Shown in pieces: positions 56,521 to 64,000 of a stretch of DNA of 64,000 nt; within the stretch, counting starts at the first letter, position 1; every line of letters begins with the position of its first letter. This DNA comes from Chloroflexota bacterium (GTDB taxonomy: Bacteria; Chloroflexota; Anaerolineae; 4572-78; J111), in assembly GCA_016860845.1 (NCBI GenBank), contig BOKF01000002.1, positions 248,001 to 312,000 of the forward strand, read 5' to 3'. The position numbers were made by a program, and so were the translations under genes. The notes beneath the pieces were generated by a model. It was given only the letters and a program-made list of their open reading frames with translations. It did not search any database and was not told where the DNA came from.

Positions 56521-57894
56521 ATGTCAAAATTAACCAACGAGTGGGTCCAGGGAGCCACTCCCCGCCCGTCTATCTGGGCCGATGTGCCTGACGAAAAATG
56601 GAACGACTGGCGCTGGCAACTAAGTCATCGCGTCAGCGAGTTGGAAATACTGGAAACCTTTATTCATTTAACCGACGAGGAAATTGCGGGCATTTCTGCG
56701 CCCGATAAGTTCCGGCTGGATATTACCCCTTACTTTGCCAGCCTGATTGATCCCCATGACCCCATGTGCCCGGTGCGGCAGCAAGTTATTCCCAAAGGGC
56801 GCGAGCTCAAAGCCTTTGACAGCATGATGGAAGACAGCCTGGCCGAAGACCGGCACAGCCCGGTGCCGGGGCTGGTCCACCGCTACCCTGACCGGGTGCT
56901 GATGCTGGTCACGACGCAGTGCGCCAGCTACTGCCGCTACTGCACCCGCAGCCGTATTGTCGGCGATGCCGCGGCCACCTTTAGCAAAGCCGAATTTGAG
57001 CTGCAGCTCGATTACCTCCGCCGCACGCCCCAGGTGCGTGATGTGCTCCTATCCGGCGGCGACCCACTGACCGTTTCGCCGCGCATTCTGGATTACCTGC
57101 TGGGTGAATTACGCCAGATCGAACACATCGAGATTATCCGCATCGGCAGCCGGGTGCCGGTTTTCCTGCCCCAGCGGGTGACTGATGAGTTGTGCGAAAC
57201 GCTGGCCAAATACCACCCCTTGTGGCTCAATATCCATGTCAACCACCCCAGGGAAATCACGCCTGAATTGTACCGGGCCTGCGACAAACTGAGCCGGGCC
57301 GGCGTTCCCCTGGGCAACCAGAGCGTTCTTTTGGCCGGCGTCAACGATTCGGTTCATATTCAGCGCGAGTTGGTGCAGCAGTTGGTGCAAATGAGGGTCC
57401 GCCCTTACTACCTCTACCAGTGCGACCTGGTGGAAGGCGCGGGCCATTTCCGCACCTCGGTCAGCAAGGGCATTGAGATTATCGAGGGACTGCGCGGCCA
57501 TACCTCCGGCTATGCCGTCCCGCAGTACATCATTGACGCCCCCGGCGGCGGCGGCAAGATTCCGGTGTCGCCGCAGTATCTCATTTCCCAGGCGCCGGGC
57601 AAAGTGGTTCTGCGCAACTACGAAGGTTATATCACGACCTACACCGAGGCCGGCGACTATGATCCCGAGGCTATCAAAGCCTGGGAAGCCAAAGTCGAAA
57701 AGCGGCCGGAACCGGGCCAGGAAGGCGTGCTGGGCTTATTGGAAGGTCACGAGCTGTCCATCAAGCCGGAGGCCTTTGACGAGGTTCACAAGCGCAACGC
57801 CATGAAGCACCGGCTGAACCAGGACGAGAGCAAGTGGCTGCCGTTTCACCAGGGCGAGGATGGCAAGATCATCCCGCTGGCCGCAGCAGAGTAA
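56521..57894 (+). CDS. kamA: Lysine 2,3-aminomutase
   Basis: The 457-aa radical-SAM enzyme converts L-lysine to L-beta-lysine. Cluster ligands Cys134, Cys138 and Cys141 are in CASYCRYCTRS. The PLP-binding Lys346 is in GGGGKIPVSP. Asp302 (YQCDLVEGAGHF) and Asp339 (IIDAPGGGG) correspond to Asp293 and Asp330 of the clostridial enzyme, which hold the lysine side chain; all key positions are offset by nine. So lysine specificity is well supported over glutamate or arginine mutases. beta-Lysine may serve as an osmolyte precursor (ablB not seen) or in lysine fermentation. The ribosome-binding site is GCGGAGG. A strong terminator follows. Confidence 0.95.
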   Translation: MSKLTNEWVQGATPRPSIWADVPDEKWNDWRWQLSHRVSELEILETFIHLTDEEIAGISAPDKFRLDITPYFASLIDPHDPMCPVRQQVIPKGRELKAFDSMMEDSLAEDRHSPVPGLVHRYPDRVLMLVTTQCASYCRYCTRSRIVGDAAATFSKAEFELQLDYLRRTPQVRDVLLSGGDPLTVSPRILDYLLGELRQIEHIEIIRIGSRVPVFLPQRVTDELCETLAKYHPLWLNIHVNHPREITPELYRACDKLSRAGVPLGNQSVLLAGVNDSVHIQRELVQQLVQMRVRPYYLYQCDLVEGAGHFRTSVSKGIEIIEGLRGHTSGYAVPQYIIDAPGGGGKIPVSPQYLISQAPGKVVLRNYEGYITTYTEAGDYDPEAIKAWEAKVEKRPEPGQEGVLGLLEGHELSIKPEAFDEVHKRNAMKHRLNQDESKWLPFHQGEDGKIIPLAAAE

Positions 57895-57907
57895 CGTTCG
57901 GCCTGTG

Positions 57908-57939
57908 AAAAAGCCAGGGAGAGGCTCCCTGGCTTTTTT
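57908..57939 (+). terminator. Intrinsic terminator of kamA
   Basis: AAAAAGCCAGGGA, loop GAGGC, TCCCTGGCTTTTTT. Thirteen-base-pair stem with T tract, 13 nt after the kamA stop; A tract on the 5' side makes it two-way. Confidence 0.92.
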
Positions 57940-57960
57940 GTTAAGTAAAGGTCTATTGAT

Positions 57961-58016
57961 TTGAATCCGTAACCGGTAATTGACGGACTTAACTCCACTG
58001 ACGGGTTGGTTACGGA
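57961..58016. repeat. Inverted repeat in the kamA/LLM convergent gap
   Basis: ATCCGTAACC near 57965 and GGTTACGGAT near 58007 form a perfect 10-bp stem; ATCCATAACCGGC follows at 58021, a partial direct copy of the left arm with its ATCCGTAACCGG start. No gene here. Confidence 0.5.
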
Positions 58017-58072
58017 TAAATATCCATAACCGGCAATAAATCGCCCAGTCCCGGCGAAAATACTGCCGATGA

Positions 58073-59080
58073 TTAAATAGGAACCACTTTTGGGATCACC
58101 TCGCTGGCAAAAGCGGTGAGGGTGGGGGTAACCGCATCCGGGGGGTTGGGGACAATGGTTATATTCGTGACGCCCTCCGCCACGACCCGCGCCACCTGGG
58201 CTGCGACCTGCTCGGCCGTACCGGCCCAGGCAAAATGCTCGACAAAATCATCCGGGACCAGGGCCGAAGCGGCCCAAATACGCCCCTCATCCCCCTCGCG
58301 AATGATTTCCTCCAATTCCACCGGAACGGTCAGGCCGGCCGCCTCGACAAAGGCGCGGTCCGGGTAACTGCTGCCCAGCGAACCGGCAATAATCGGTTTG
58401 ACCGCGGCCCGCGCCGCCTGCACGTCGGCATTGATGCAGGCATCCACCCGCAGGATCACCGTCACGCTCTCCGGCGAGCGGCCCGCTTCCTGCGCTCCCT
58501 GGGCCACCTGGCTCATGGCGTAGCGGACTCCCTCCGGCGTGGCATACGTGGAGATCATCGCCCCGTCGGCCAGCCGACCGGCCAACCGGAACATACGATT
58601 CCCCCGTGCGGCAATGAAGATGGGAATATCGGGCCGCGACGGAAAGCCCAGGCGAGCTTCTTTCACCTGGATAACTTCCCCCGCAAACGTTACCGTCTCC
58701 CCCGCCCACAGGCGGCGGATAACGTGGATGGCTTCTTCAACCGCCGTCAATGGTTTGCGGCGCTCAAAACCCATCGCCCGAAAGCCCATCATCCCCGCTC
58801 CCAGGACCAGCACCGCCCGCCCGCCCGATAACTCGTCCAGCGTGGCGACGGCTGCGGCGGTCATAGCCGGGTGGATCACGTAGGGATCAGCGACAAACGT
58901 GCCCAGCTTGAGCTGCTGCGAATACACCGCCGCCAGGGTCAAACCGACGGTCATATCGCGGTCCAGCTTGTGATTCGCATGCCAAAACTGGTCGTAACCC
59001 AGTTGCTCGCACAACTGGACGACTTCAGTCAACTGCTGGGGCGGCAGTTGCCACATGCCTACGCCCCATTGGATGGCCAT
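58073..59080 (-). CDS. LLM-class flavin-dependent oxidoreductase
   Basis: The 335-aa protein is a luciferase-like TIM-barrel monooxygenase/dehydrogenase, probably F420- or FMN-dependent. It starts AIQWGVGMWQLPPQQLTEVV and has FWHANHKLDRDMTVGLTLAA, LKLGTFVADPYVIHPAMTAA, VLVLGAGMMGFRAMGFERRK and DIPIFIAARGNRMFRLAGRL, typical of the F420-type branch in Actinobacteria and Chloroflexota. The substrate is unknown. ATG 59080 follows GGGGAGA; earlier in-frame codons to 59149 would run through the terminator at 59105-59142 and are rejected. It is single, with a convergent kamA on its 3' side. Confidence 0.88.
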   Translation of the reverse strand: MAIQWGVGMWQLPPQQLTEVVQLCEQLGYDQFWHANHKLDRDMTVGLTLAAVYSQQLKLGTFVADPYVIHPAMTAAAVATLDELSGGRAVLVLGAGMMGFRAMGFERRKPLTAVEEAIHVIRRLWAGETVTFAGEVIQVKEARLGFPSRPDIPIFIAARGNRMFRLAGRLADGAMISTYATPEGVRYAMSQVAQGAQEAGRSPESVTVILRVDACINADVQAARAAVKPIIAGSLGSSYPDRAFVEAAGLTVPVELEEIIREGDEGRIWAASALVPDDFVEHFAWAGTAEQVAAQVARVVAEGVTNITIVPNPPDAVTPTLTAFASEVIPKVVPI

Positions 59081-59104
59081 TGTCTCTCCCCAAATAAAAA
59101 GGTT

Positions 59105-59142
59105 AACTGAGGAGTCCAAAGTATATTTTGGACTCCTCAGTT
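59105..59142 (-). terminator. Intrinsic terminator of the DUF11 gene
   Basis: A perfect 16-bp stem, AACTGAGGAGTCCAAA with TTTGGACTCCTCAGTT, loop GTATAT. On the minus strand it is followed by AACCTTTTTATTT, so it ends the DUF11 transcript just before the LLM gene. Confidence 0.85.
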
Positions 59143-59214
59143 TCATCACTCTCTATCTAGGGGTAATTTAACCAGATATTAGCCAATTCGGCAAGAAGAA
59201 CCATCCGCAGAGGG

Positions 59215-62019
59215 CTATTCTTTTGCAATCATGGGTAAATATAGCGGTATGGCCTCCGGCGCGGCTGGACCGATGATGGTCTCCGCCATAGCGCTGTTAT
59301 CAGACAGGATGGGGTCGGTTTCATTGCTGGCCACGCTGGCGGTGTTGGTCACAGTCCCAACCGTGGTGGGAGTAACTGCCAGGGTTACACTGATGGCAGC
59401 GCCGTTGTTCAACGTGCCGAGGGTACAGCTAATAACACCGCTCGCTTCGGCGCAGGTGGGCAGCCCTGGCTCAACCGACACAAAATTTAATTCCGCCGGC
59501 AGCGTATCGCTGACCACCACCCCTGTCGCCGCCGAGGGACCGCTGTTGGTCACAGTAATGGTATAAGTAAATACGCTGCCCGCGGCTACCGCCTCGGAGC
59601 TGTTCTTGCTGATTGACAGGTTGGCGCCGACCACTGTGGTGGTGATGCTGGCGGAATTATTACCTCCATTTGTGTCTCCCTGCGCCGCCCCCACTTGAGC
59701 CGTGTTCGTAATGATCTGCCCGGCAGTGCCCGCCTGGGCAGCCACCGTCAGAGTCAAAGCCGCGCTCTGGCCGGCCGGGAGACTGCCCACCTCCCATGCC
59801 CCCAGGCTGTTGTTGTAGCTGCCCTGGCTCGCAGTGGAGGTAACCAGGCTGAGACTCAGCGGCAGCGTCTCGCTGATGACGACGCCGGTCGCTTCATCCG
59901 GCCCGTTGTTGCTCACCGTCACCGTGTAATTGAACAGGTCGTTTCCCCTGGGATTAGGGTTATCCACGCTCTTGCTCACGGCCAGGTCGGCATTGGTTAC
60001 AGTGACCGGGACGCTGGCAATATTGTTGGCCGTAAATGGGTCGGATTGGTCAGATTGGCTAACCTCGACGGTGTTGGTCAGGGTTTGTCCGGCCGTTCCG
60101 GCGTTCACCACGGCGGTAAGGCTCAGCGTGGCGGTCTCACCCGCCAGCAAGTTGCCGGCCTGCCAGCGTCCGGCGCTGCTATCGTAACTGCCCTGGCTGG
60201 TGCTCGACGTGACCAGGGTGAGACTCAGGGGCAGCGTCTCGCTGATAACCACGCCGGTAGCGTTATCCGGTCCCTGGTTGGTCATCACCACCGTGTACAC
60301 AATCAGTTCATTTTCGTCGGGATCGGCCTGGTCCACCGTTTTGCTCAGGGCCAGGTCAGCGCTGCTAACCCTGACGACCGCGTCGGCGCTATTGTTGCCC
60401 AAATCGGCGTCCGACTGGTCTGAAGCGCTGATGGCGGCCGTGTTGGTGATGATTTGCCCGATCGTGCCTGTTTGGACCGTAGCCGAAAGAGTCAGGGTGG
60501 CGCTGGCGCTGGCGGTTAAGTCACCCACCTGCCACAGCCCGGTGGCGCCATCGTACCCCCCCTGGCTGGTGCTCGAAGCAGCCAGAGTCACGCTGAGCGG
60601 CAGCGTGTCACCGACGACCACCCCGGTCGCATCGTCCGGCCCGTTGTTGGTCACGGTGACGGTGTAGAGCAGCGGCCCACCCTCTTTGGGGCCGGGATTA
60701 TCTACGATTTTACTCACGGCTAAATCGGCATTGGTCACGGTGATGGGCGCGCTGGCGCTGTTATTGCTGCTGTCCGCGTCATTCTGCTCCGAGGCGCTCA
60801 CCAGGGCCGTATTGGTAATCGTCTGCCCGGCGGCGCCGGCCTGGACCGTCGCCGTCAGGGTCAGGGTAGCGGCTCTGCCGGCCAGCAGTTTGCCCACGGA
60901 CCACTCGCCGCTGCTGTCGTAGTTGCCCTGGCTTACGCCGGCGGCAACGAGGCTCAGGCTGAGCGGCAGCGTATCGCTGACCACGACCCCAGTCGCTCCG
61001 TCCGGCCCGTTGTTGAAAACCGTGACGGTATAACTAATCACTTCATTTTCCCCAGGGGTGGGCTGGCTGACCGTTTTGGTCAGGGCCAGGTCGGCATTGG
61101 TTACTCTGATCAGCGCGTCGTCGGCGTTATTGGCGCTAAATAAATCAAGCTGGCCCGCCGAGCCAACTTCAGCCGTATTGATAATGGTCTGGCCCAGGGT
61201 GGCCCCATTGACCATGGCCGCCAGGGTCAGGGTAGCGCTCTGACCCGCACTCAGGCTGTTCGCTTCCCAGAGACCCGTTCCAGCGTTGTAAGTCCCCTGG
61301 CTGGGATCGGCGGAGACAAACGTGAGGCTGACCGGCAGGGTGTCGCTGATTATCACATTGGTCGCCTCATCCGGCCCATTGTTGCTCAGGCGCACGGTGT
61401 AGGTAATCACTTCGTTTTCCGCCGGATTAGCCTGATTCACCTGCTTATTGAGCGCCAAATCGGCTTGCGGAGCCGGGATCAGGCACCACTGCCCCAGACT
61501 ACCCGTGCTCAAGCCGGCATGGTCGGAGGCGGTTAACTGCCACGTCCCGGCGATGTTCTCCCCATCAAACAGGCTTAAAGGGTTATTGGGGGTAAACACG
61601 CCGGAAATAGCGATGGGGCCTGGCCGATTACAGGCATCCTCCACGGGAGCGGCCGCTTCGTCGTCAAGCGTGGCGGCGATGTCGTCGCCGTTACAGCCAA
61701 ACTCCCCCGGCGGCGTGCCGGGCCGGTCAATGAGGGTGACAGAATTACCCGTATCGAGGTGGGTCAAGGTGAAGCTGAGATCTCCCACCCAATCGTGATT
61801 GGCCGCTATCGAGATATTCAGGTCGGTCATGACCCCGCTCTGGGCCACGCTGAGGGTATCTGTGATTACGCCGGGTTGGGTCTCATCAACGGCATCGGGG
61901 ATAGGCAGATTCGGGGTGCTGCAAATAGCCGGCCCGTCCGCCAGGGCCAAACCGGGCCAGCGCAGCAGGGCTAACATGCCCCCCGCCAGCAGACTCAACA
62001 CGATCATTTTTACTTTCAT
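59215..62019 (-). CDS. Secreted DUF11-repeat surface protein with proprotein-convertase-like P domain
   Basis: The 934-aa protein starts with a signal peptide (MIVLSLLAGGMLALLRWPGL). A P-domain-like jelly roll (about 30-185, DLNISIAANHDWVGDLSFTL; GTWQLTASDHAG) is followed by six DUF11 repeats of about 115 residues, each starting ADLALxKxVxx or similar and containing YTVxxxNNGPDxATxVxxxD, TLP, and TNTAxV. The end is EAIPLYLPMIAKE, a YLPxI tail seen at the C-terminus of many Chloroflexota exported proteins. It likely forms a long fibre on the cell surface. ATG 62019 has AAGGAGC 7 nt upstream. Repeats are similar in DNA, so assembly or copy number may vary. Confidence 0.88.
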   Translation of the reverse strand: MKVKMIVLSLLAGGMLALLRWPGLALADGPAICSTPNLPIPDAVDETQPGVITDTLSVAQSGVMTDLNISIAANHDWVGDLSFTLTHLDTGNSVTLIDRPGTPPGEFGCNGDDIAATLDDEAAAPVEDACNRPGPIAISGVFTPNNPLSLFDGENIAGTWQLTASDHAGLSTGSLGQWCLIPAPQADLALNKQVNQANPAENEVITYTVRLSNNGPDEATNVIISDTLPVSLTFVSADPSQGTYNAGTGLWEANSLSAGQSATLTLAAMVNGATLGQTIINTAEVGSAGQLDLFSANNADDALIRVTNADLALTKTVSQPTPGENEVISYTVTVFNNGPDGATGVVVSDTLPLSLSLVAAGVSQGNYDSSGEWSVGKLLAGRAATLTLTATVQAGAAGQTITNTALVSASEQNDADSSNNSASAPITVTNADLAVSKIVDNPGPKEGGPLLYTVTVTNNGPDDATGVVVGDTLPLSVTLAASSTSQGGYDGATGLWQVGDLTASASATLTLSATVQTGTIGQIITNTAAISASDQSDADLGNNSADAVVRVSSADLALSKTVDQADPDENELIVYTVVMTNQGPDNATGVVISETLPLSLTLVTSSTSQGSYDSSAGRWQAGNLLAGETATLSLTAVVNAGTAGQTLTNTVEVSQSDQSDPFTANNIASVPVTVTNADLAVSKSVDNPNPRGNDLFNYTVTVSNNGPDEATGVVISETLPLSLSLVTSTASQGSYNNSLGAWEVGSLPAGQSAALTLTVAAQAGTAGQIITNTAQVGAAQGDTNGGNNSASITTTVVGANLSISKNSSEAVAAGSVFTYTITVTNSGPSAATGVVVSDTLPAELNFVSVEPGLPTCAEASGVISCTLGTLNNGAAISVTLAVTPTTVGTVTNTASVASNETDPILSDNSAMAETIIGPAAPEAIPLYLPMIAKE

Positions 62020-62245
62020 GCTCAAAGCTCCTTAGATTTGTAAAAGAATAGTGAGGCCTTGTACTTTTTCAGGGGGCTTTTTCTACGTGTGCAGGCGGGG
62101 AGAATAATCTTTTTCTGAGGCTGGCTCAAAAGTGAGGGTGAAATTCGACCGTTCTAGCCTATGGCAAAACTGAAGAAAGGGCAATATATCTTTCTGGCAG
62201 AAAAGGTATAGATTTGGATACAGATTTATTTGGCAGGGGGATAAC

Positions 62246-63097
62246 TTAACCGGGTGATAGTTCTAACCGCCGGGTGACCAGGGCGATCACCTCGCCGGCA
62301 GACTCTTCGATGGATTTATCGGTCACATTCACCTGGGCAAAGCCGTTGCGCCGATAAAACTGGCGCAGCGTCTCTACTTCCTCATGGATTTTAAGCGGGT
62401 CGGTATAATCGGATAGACTGGACGTACCCAGAGTGCGCTGCCGCTGCCGGCGGTGGGCCAAAAGCTGGCCCGGTTCGATGTAAAGCCCTACCACCCGCCG
62501 CCGGTCCAGTTGTAACAGTTCTGGCGGCGGGGGCACATCAGGCAAGAGAGGCAAATTGGCCGCTTTCCAGCCGAGTACAGACAGATACATACTGAGCGGC
62601 GTTTTGCCTGACCGGGACATGCCGACCAGCATAATTTCGGCCAGCGGCCAGCCGGCGGGATCGCGGCCATCGTCGTGCGCGACAGTGTACTCAATGGCCT
62701 CAACCCGCTCAAAATAAGTCTGGCGGATCTTCCAATACTCTCCGGGCTGGCCCAGCGGCTCCTGGCCCAGCACCTTAGCTAATCGTGACAGCACCCGGCC
62801 AATCAAATCAATGGCCACCACATTGCGGTCACGGGCCAGGTGGGTCATGGTTCGCCGCATTTTACTGTCAACCAGGGTATGAATGATGGTGCCGCCCGTT
62901 TCAGCCGCCTGATCTACTACGGCTTTTATCTGGTCCACCGCTTGCACATGCGGCACAACAATAACCGGCAGATCCGCCTCTTTAAACTGAGCCAGCGCAG
63001 TCCGGGTCAACTGCTCCGCGGAGAGACCCTTACCCCCTGAAACAATAAAAACCGGGGGCTGGGTTGGTTCCGGTTTACGTTTATCTCCCTCGGCCAT
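62246..63097 (-). CDS. PEP synthase / PPDK regulatory kinase-phosphorylase (DUF299)
   Basis: The 283-aa protein belongs to the bifunctional regulators that phosphorylate and dephosphorylate a Thr of pyruvate phosphate dikinase or PEP synthase. It has VFIVSGGKGLSAEQLTRTAL at the start, the P-loop-like ILVGMSRSGKTPLSMYLSVL pattern (MLVGMSRSGKTPLSMYLSVL), and a C-terminal RFYRRNGFAQVNVTDKSIEE that is close to the family end. The target dikinase gene is not in the window. The kinase uses ADP, which would tie gluconeogenic flux to energy state, matching the pyrophosphate theme of hppA because PPDK makes pyrophosphate (inference). The ribosome-binding site is GGGAGG. Confidence 0.9.
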   Translation of the reverse strand: MAEGDKRKPEPTQPPVFIVSGGKGLSAEQLTRTALAQFKEADLPVIVVPHVQAVDQIKAVVDQAAETGGTIIHTLVDSKMRRTMTHLARDRNVVAIDLIGRVLSRLAKVLGQEPLGQPGEYWKIRQTYFERVEAIEYTVAHDDGRDPAGWPLAEIMLVGMSRSGKTPLSMYLSVLGWKAANLPLLPDVPPPPELLQLDRRRVVGLYIEPGQLLAHRRQRQRTLGTSSLSDYTDPLKIHEEVETLRQFYRRNGFAQVNVTDKSIEESAGEVIALVTRRLELSPG

Positions 63098-63275
63098 AAA
63101 CGCCTCCCTGGTCAGATAATCTCACCTATTTTGTGCTTCTTGTCAAATGCGCCCCTGCCATAACTGCTCAGGCTAAAGGTGACTGGCACTTGGTTAGCTC
63201 TAAGCTTTGTTGTTCTCAATCGTCTTGCCAGGAGAAAAGTGCCAGTCACCTGAGTGATGCACCACTGCCTCAAAA
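63098..63275. other. Intergenic stretch with a long inverted repeat
   Basis: AGGTGACTGGCACTT (63177-63191) and AAGTGCCAGTCACCT (63237-63251) are perfect 15-bp inverted arms around a 45-nt loop, also extended by CTCAGG on the outer side. It looks like a dispersed hairpin element. No gene is visible. Confidence 0.6.
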
Positions 63276-63304
63276 TTGAGGAAAAGATAGGAAGCGAGTA
63301 TAAT
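63276..63304 (+). promoter_or_regulatory. Sigma-70 promoter of the GlsB-like gene
   Basis: TTGAGG (63276-63281), 17 nt, TATAAT (63299-63304). Leader of about 100 nt to ATG 63413, where AAGGGAGGAAT is a strong ribosome-binding site. Confidence 0.7.
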
Positions 63305-63412
63305 TGGGATGCTGGACCTAACCGTTTAATTCACAGCGGTGTGGTCAATTACAGTCAGGCCAACTTATTGTTGAAACGATAGTTTAAGTGAAGGTTTTAA
63401 GGGAGGAATCAC

Positions 63413-63661
63413 ATGGGAATCTTATCTTGGATCGTCCTGGGGCTTATTGCCGGGATATTGGCCAAAGCGATTATGCCGGGCCGTGATCCGGGGGGATTTA
63501 TCGTCACGATTCTGCTCGGCATCGCCGGGGCCATTGTGGGCGGCTTTATCGGTACTTTGATCGGTTTTGGCGACATTTCCGGTTTTGACTTCCGCAGCCT
63601 GATCATCGCCGTCGTCGGCGCGATTGTGCTGCTGGCTCTTTACCGCGCCTTGAGAAGGTAG
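63413..63661 (+). CDS. GlsB/YeaQ/YmgE-family small stress membrane protein
   Basis: The 82-aa protein has three short helices (ILSWIVLGLIAGILAKAIMP; GFIVTILLGIAGAIVGGFIG; SLIIAVVGAIVLLALYRALR). The sequence GLIAGILAKAIMPGRDPGGF with the PGxDPGG turn is the signature of the transglycosylase-associated GlsB family, linked to general or acid stress in several bacteria. The biochemical function is not known. It is single, with its own consensus promoter and terminator, as expected for a stress-regulated small gene. Length is typical (80-90 aa). Confidence 0.92.
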   Translation: MGILSWIVLGLIAGILAKAIMPGRDPGGFIVTILLGIAGAIVGGFIGTLIGFGDISGFDFRSLIIAVVGAIVLLALYRALRR

Positions 63662-63699
63662 GTTACCACAGAAGCGTTTAGTCGGGTCCAGCCAAACAT

Positions 63700-63736
63700 A
63701 AGGGCCGCTTGTAAGGTACGAGCGGCCTTTTATTCT
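63700..63736 (+). terminator. Intrinsic terminator of the GlsB-like gene
   Basis: GGCCGCT (63703-63709) pairs with AGCGGCC (63721-63727), extended by AA/TT around a bulged G, followed by TTTTATTCTT. Confidence 0.8.
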
Positions 63737-63767
63737 TAAATAACCTAAGTTGCTACCTTAAAGACAG

Positions 63768-63890
63768 GAGTTACGCAGTGGGTGGAAAAGCCCTCCCTAA
63801 ATCCCTCCCAAAGGGAGGGACTTAAGCTGATTCTCCCCCCTGTGGGCGACTGTAAGGAGGTTAGAGGGGATCCTTCAACCACGTAAGTCC
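63768..63890. repeat. MITE-like element with imperfect terminal inverted repeats
   Basis: Left end GGAGTTACGCAGTGGGTGG and right end, read in reverse, GGACTTACGTGGTTGAAGG are imperfect inverted repeats. Inside is TCCCTCCC-AAA-GGGAGGGA (63802-63820), a perfect hairpin, and further GGAGG/CCTCC blocks. It has no coding capacity, and no clear target duplication was seen. Confidence 0.5.
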
Positions 63891-63908
63891 GTTAAAAAGA
63901 GACTGTTC

Positions 63909-64000
63909 CTACCCCAACGCCTCGACAAAGCGGGCGCTGGTCAGGGCGCGAACCTGCTCCAGCGTGGCGCCGGGCATCAACTCGATCAGGGTCAACTGGC
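63909..64000 (-). CDS. C-terminal end of a CoA-transferase-like protein, cut by window edge
   Basis: Thirty codons up to TAG (63909) encode QLTLIELMPGATLEQVRALT then SARFVEALG. The ELxPGxTLEQVRxLT pattern followed by a short F/V-rich end is typical of the C-terminus of the beta subunit of acyl-CoA:acetate/3-keto acid CoA-transferases. Only the tail is visible, so identity is tentative and the 5' part is outside the window. Confidence 0.5.
   Translation of the reverse strand, partial: QLTLIELMPGATLEQVRALTSARFVEALG

Noticed and set aside
59695..60667. Plus-strand frames opposite the DUF11 gene
   Set aside because: They mirror the repeated coding sequence of the minus strand and show repeat-copied peptides without family features.

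Overview
The window reads as one contig of a GC-moderate, probably filamentous or biofilm-forming Chloroflexota bacterium (Anaerolineae/Caldilineae-like). This placement is an inference from gene content, not a database match. The clues are two Ser/Thr kinases with extracytoplasmic sensor-like tails, a DUF11-repeat surface protein ending in a YLPMI-type tail, a membrane pyrophosphatase, a KimA-type K+ permease with twin TrkA proteins, an LLM flavin oxidoreductase, XdhC proteins, and many 7-nt-periodic hairpin repeats between and inside genes. No rRNA, tRNA, CRISPR array, phage or complete insertion sequence was seen.

Layout. 1-6131 (minus): 5' part of a gamma-glutamyltransferase, then an 883-aa protein of unknown function with an HxxxDG motif, translationally coupled to a membrane Ser/Thr kinase. 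6285-18530: a surface-glycan cluster with two paralogous GT-C-like membrane proteins, a small EamA/SMR-like carrier, a YfhO-like protein and two O-antigen-ligase/TPR proteins; an MNT-HEPN toxin-antitoxin pair is embedded in it. 18777-21848: aspS and a secreted phosphodiesterase. 22228-30900 (minus): an eight-gene MoxR-DUF58-Bat operon ending at a clear intrinsic terminator. 31326-36727: a small PF13769-like protein, a 141-bp MITE, a sensor kinase/response regulator pair and a GH4 glycosidase followed upstream by a GH38-like relic. 37141-40668: a small protein, an inositol-monophosphatase-family enzyme and a second Ser/Thr kinase. 40743-47307 (minus): carbamoyltransferase-SxtJ-DUF5989 cassette, XdhC proteins and topA. 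47465-53379 (minus): two TrkA proteins, a KimA relic, KimA and an H+-pyrophosphatase with a roughly 400-nt leader. 53972-64000: DedA, AI-2E-type protein, Lrp regulator, lysine 2,3-aminomutase, LLM oxidoreductase, DUF11 protein, PEP-synthase/PPDK regulator, GlsB-like protein and the tail of a CoA-transferase-like gene.

Functional themes are envelope glycan assembly, K+/H+ ion homeostasis, and phospho-signalling. The most unusual cross-window signal is a family of tandem heptanucleotide repeats. Their sequence differs at every site but the 7-nt period is kept, often as two inverted arms. They lie between genes and also in frame inside yfhO-like, GT-C, topA and batD genes, where they have added peptide segments. 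Other points of note are a topA that appears to start at CTG, two leaderless-looking promoters, a MITE with intact target-site duplication, and the unexplained pyrophosphatase leader.
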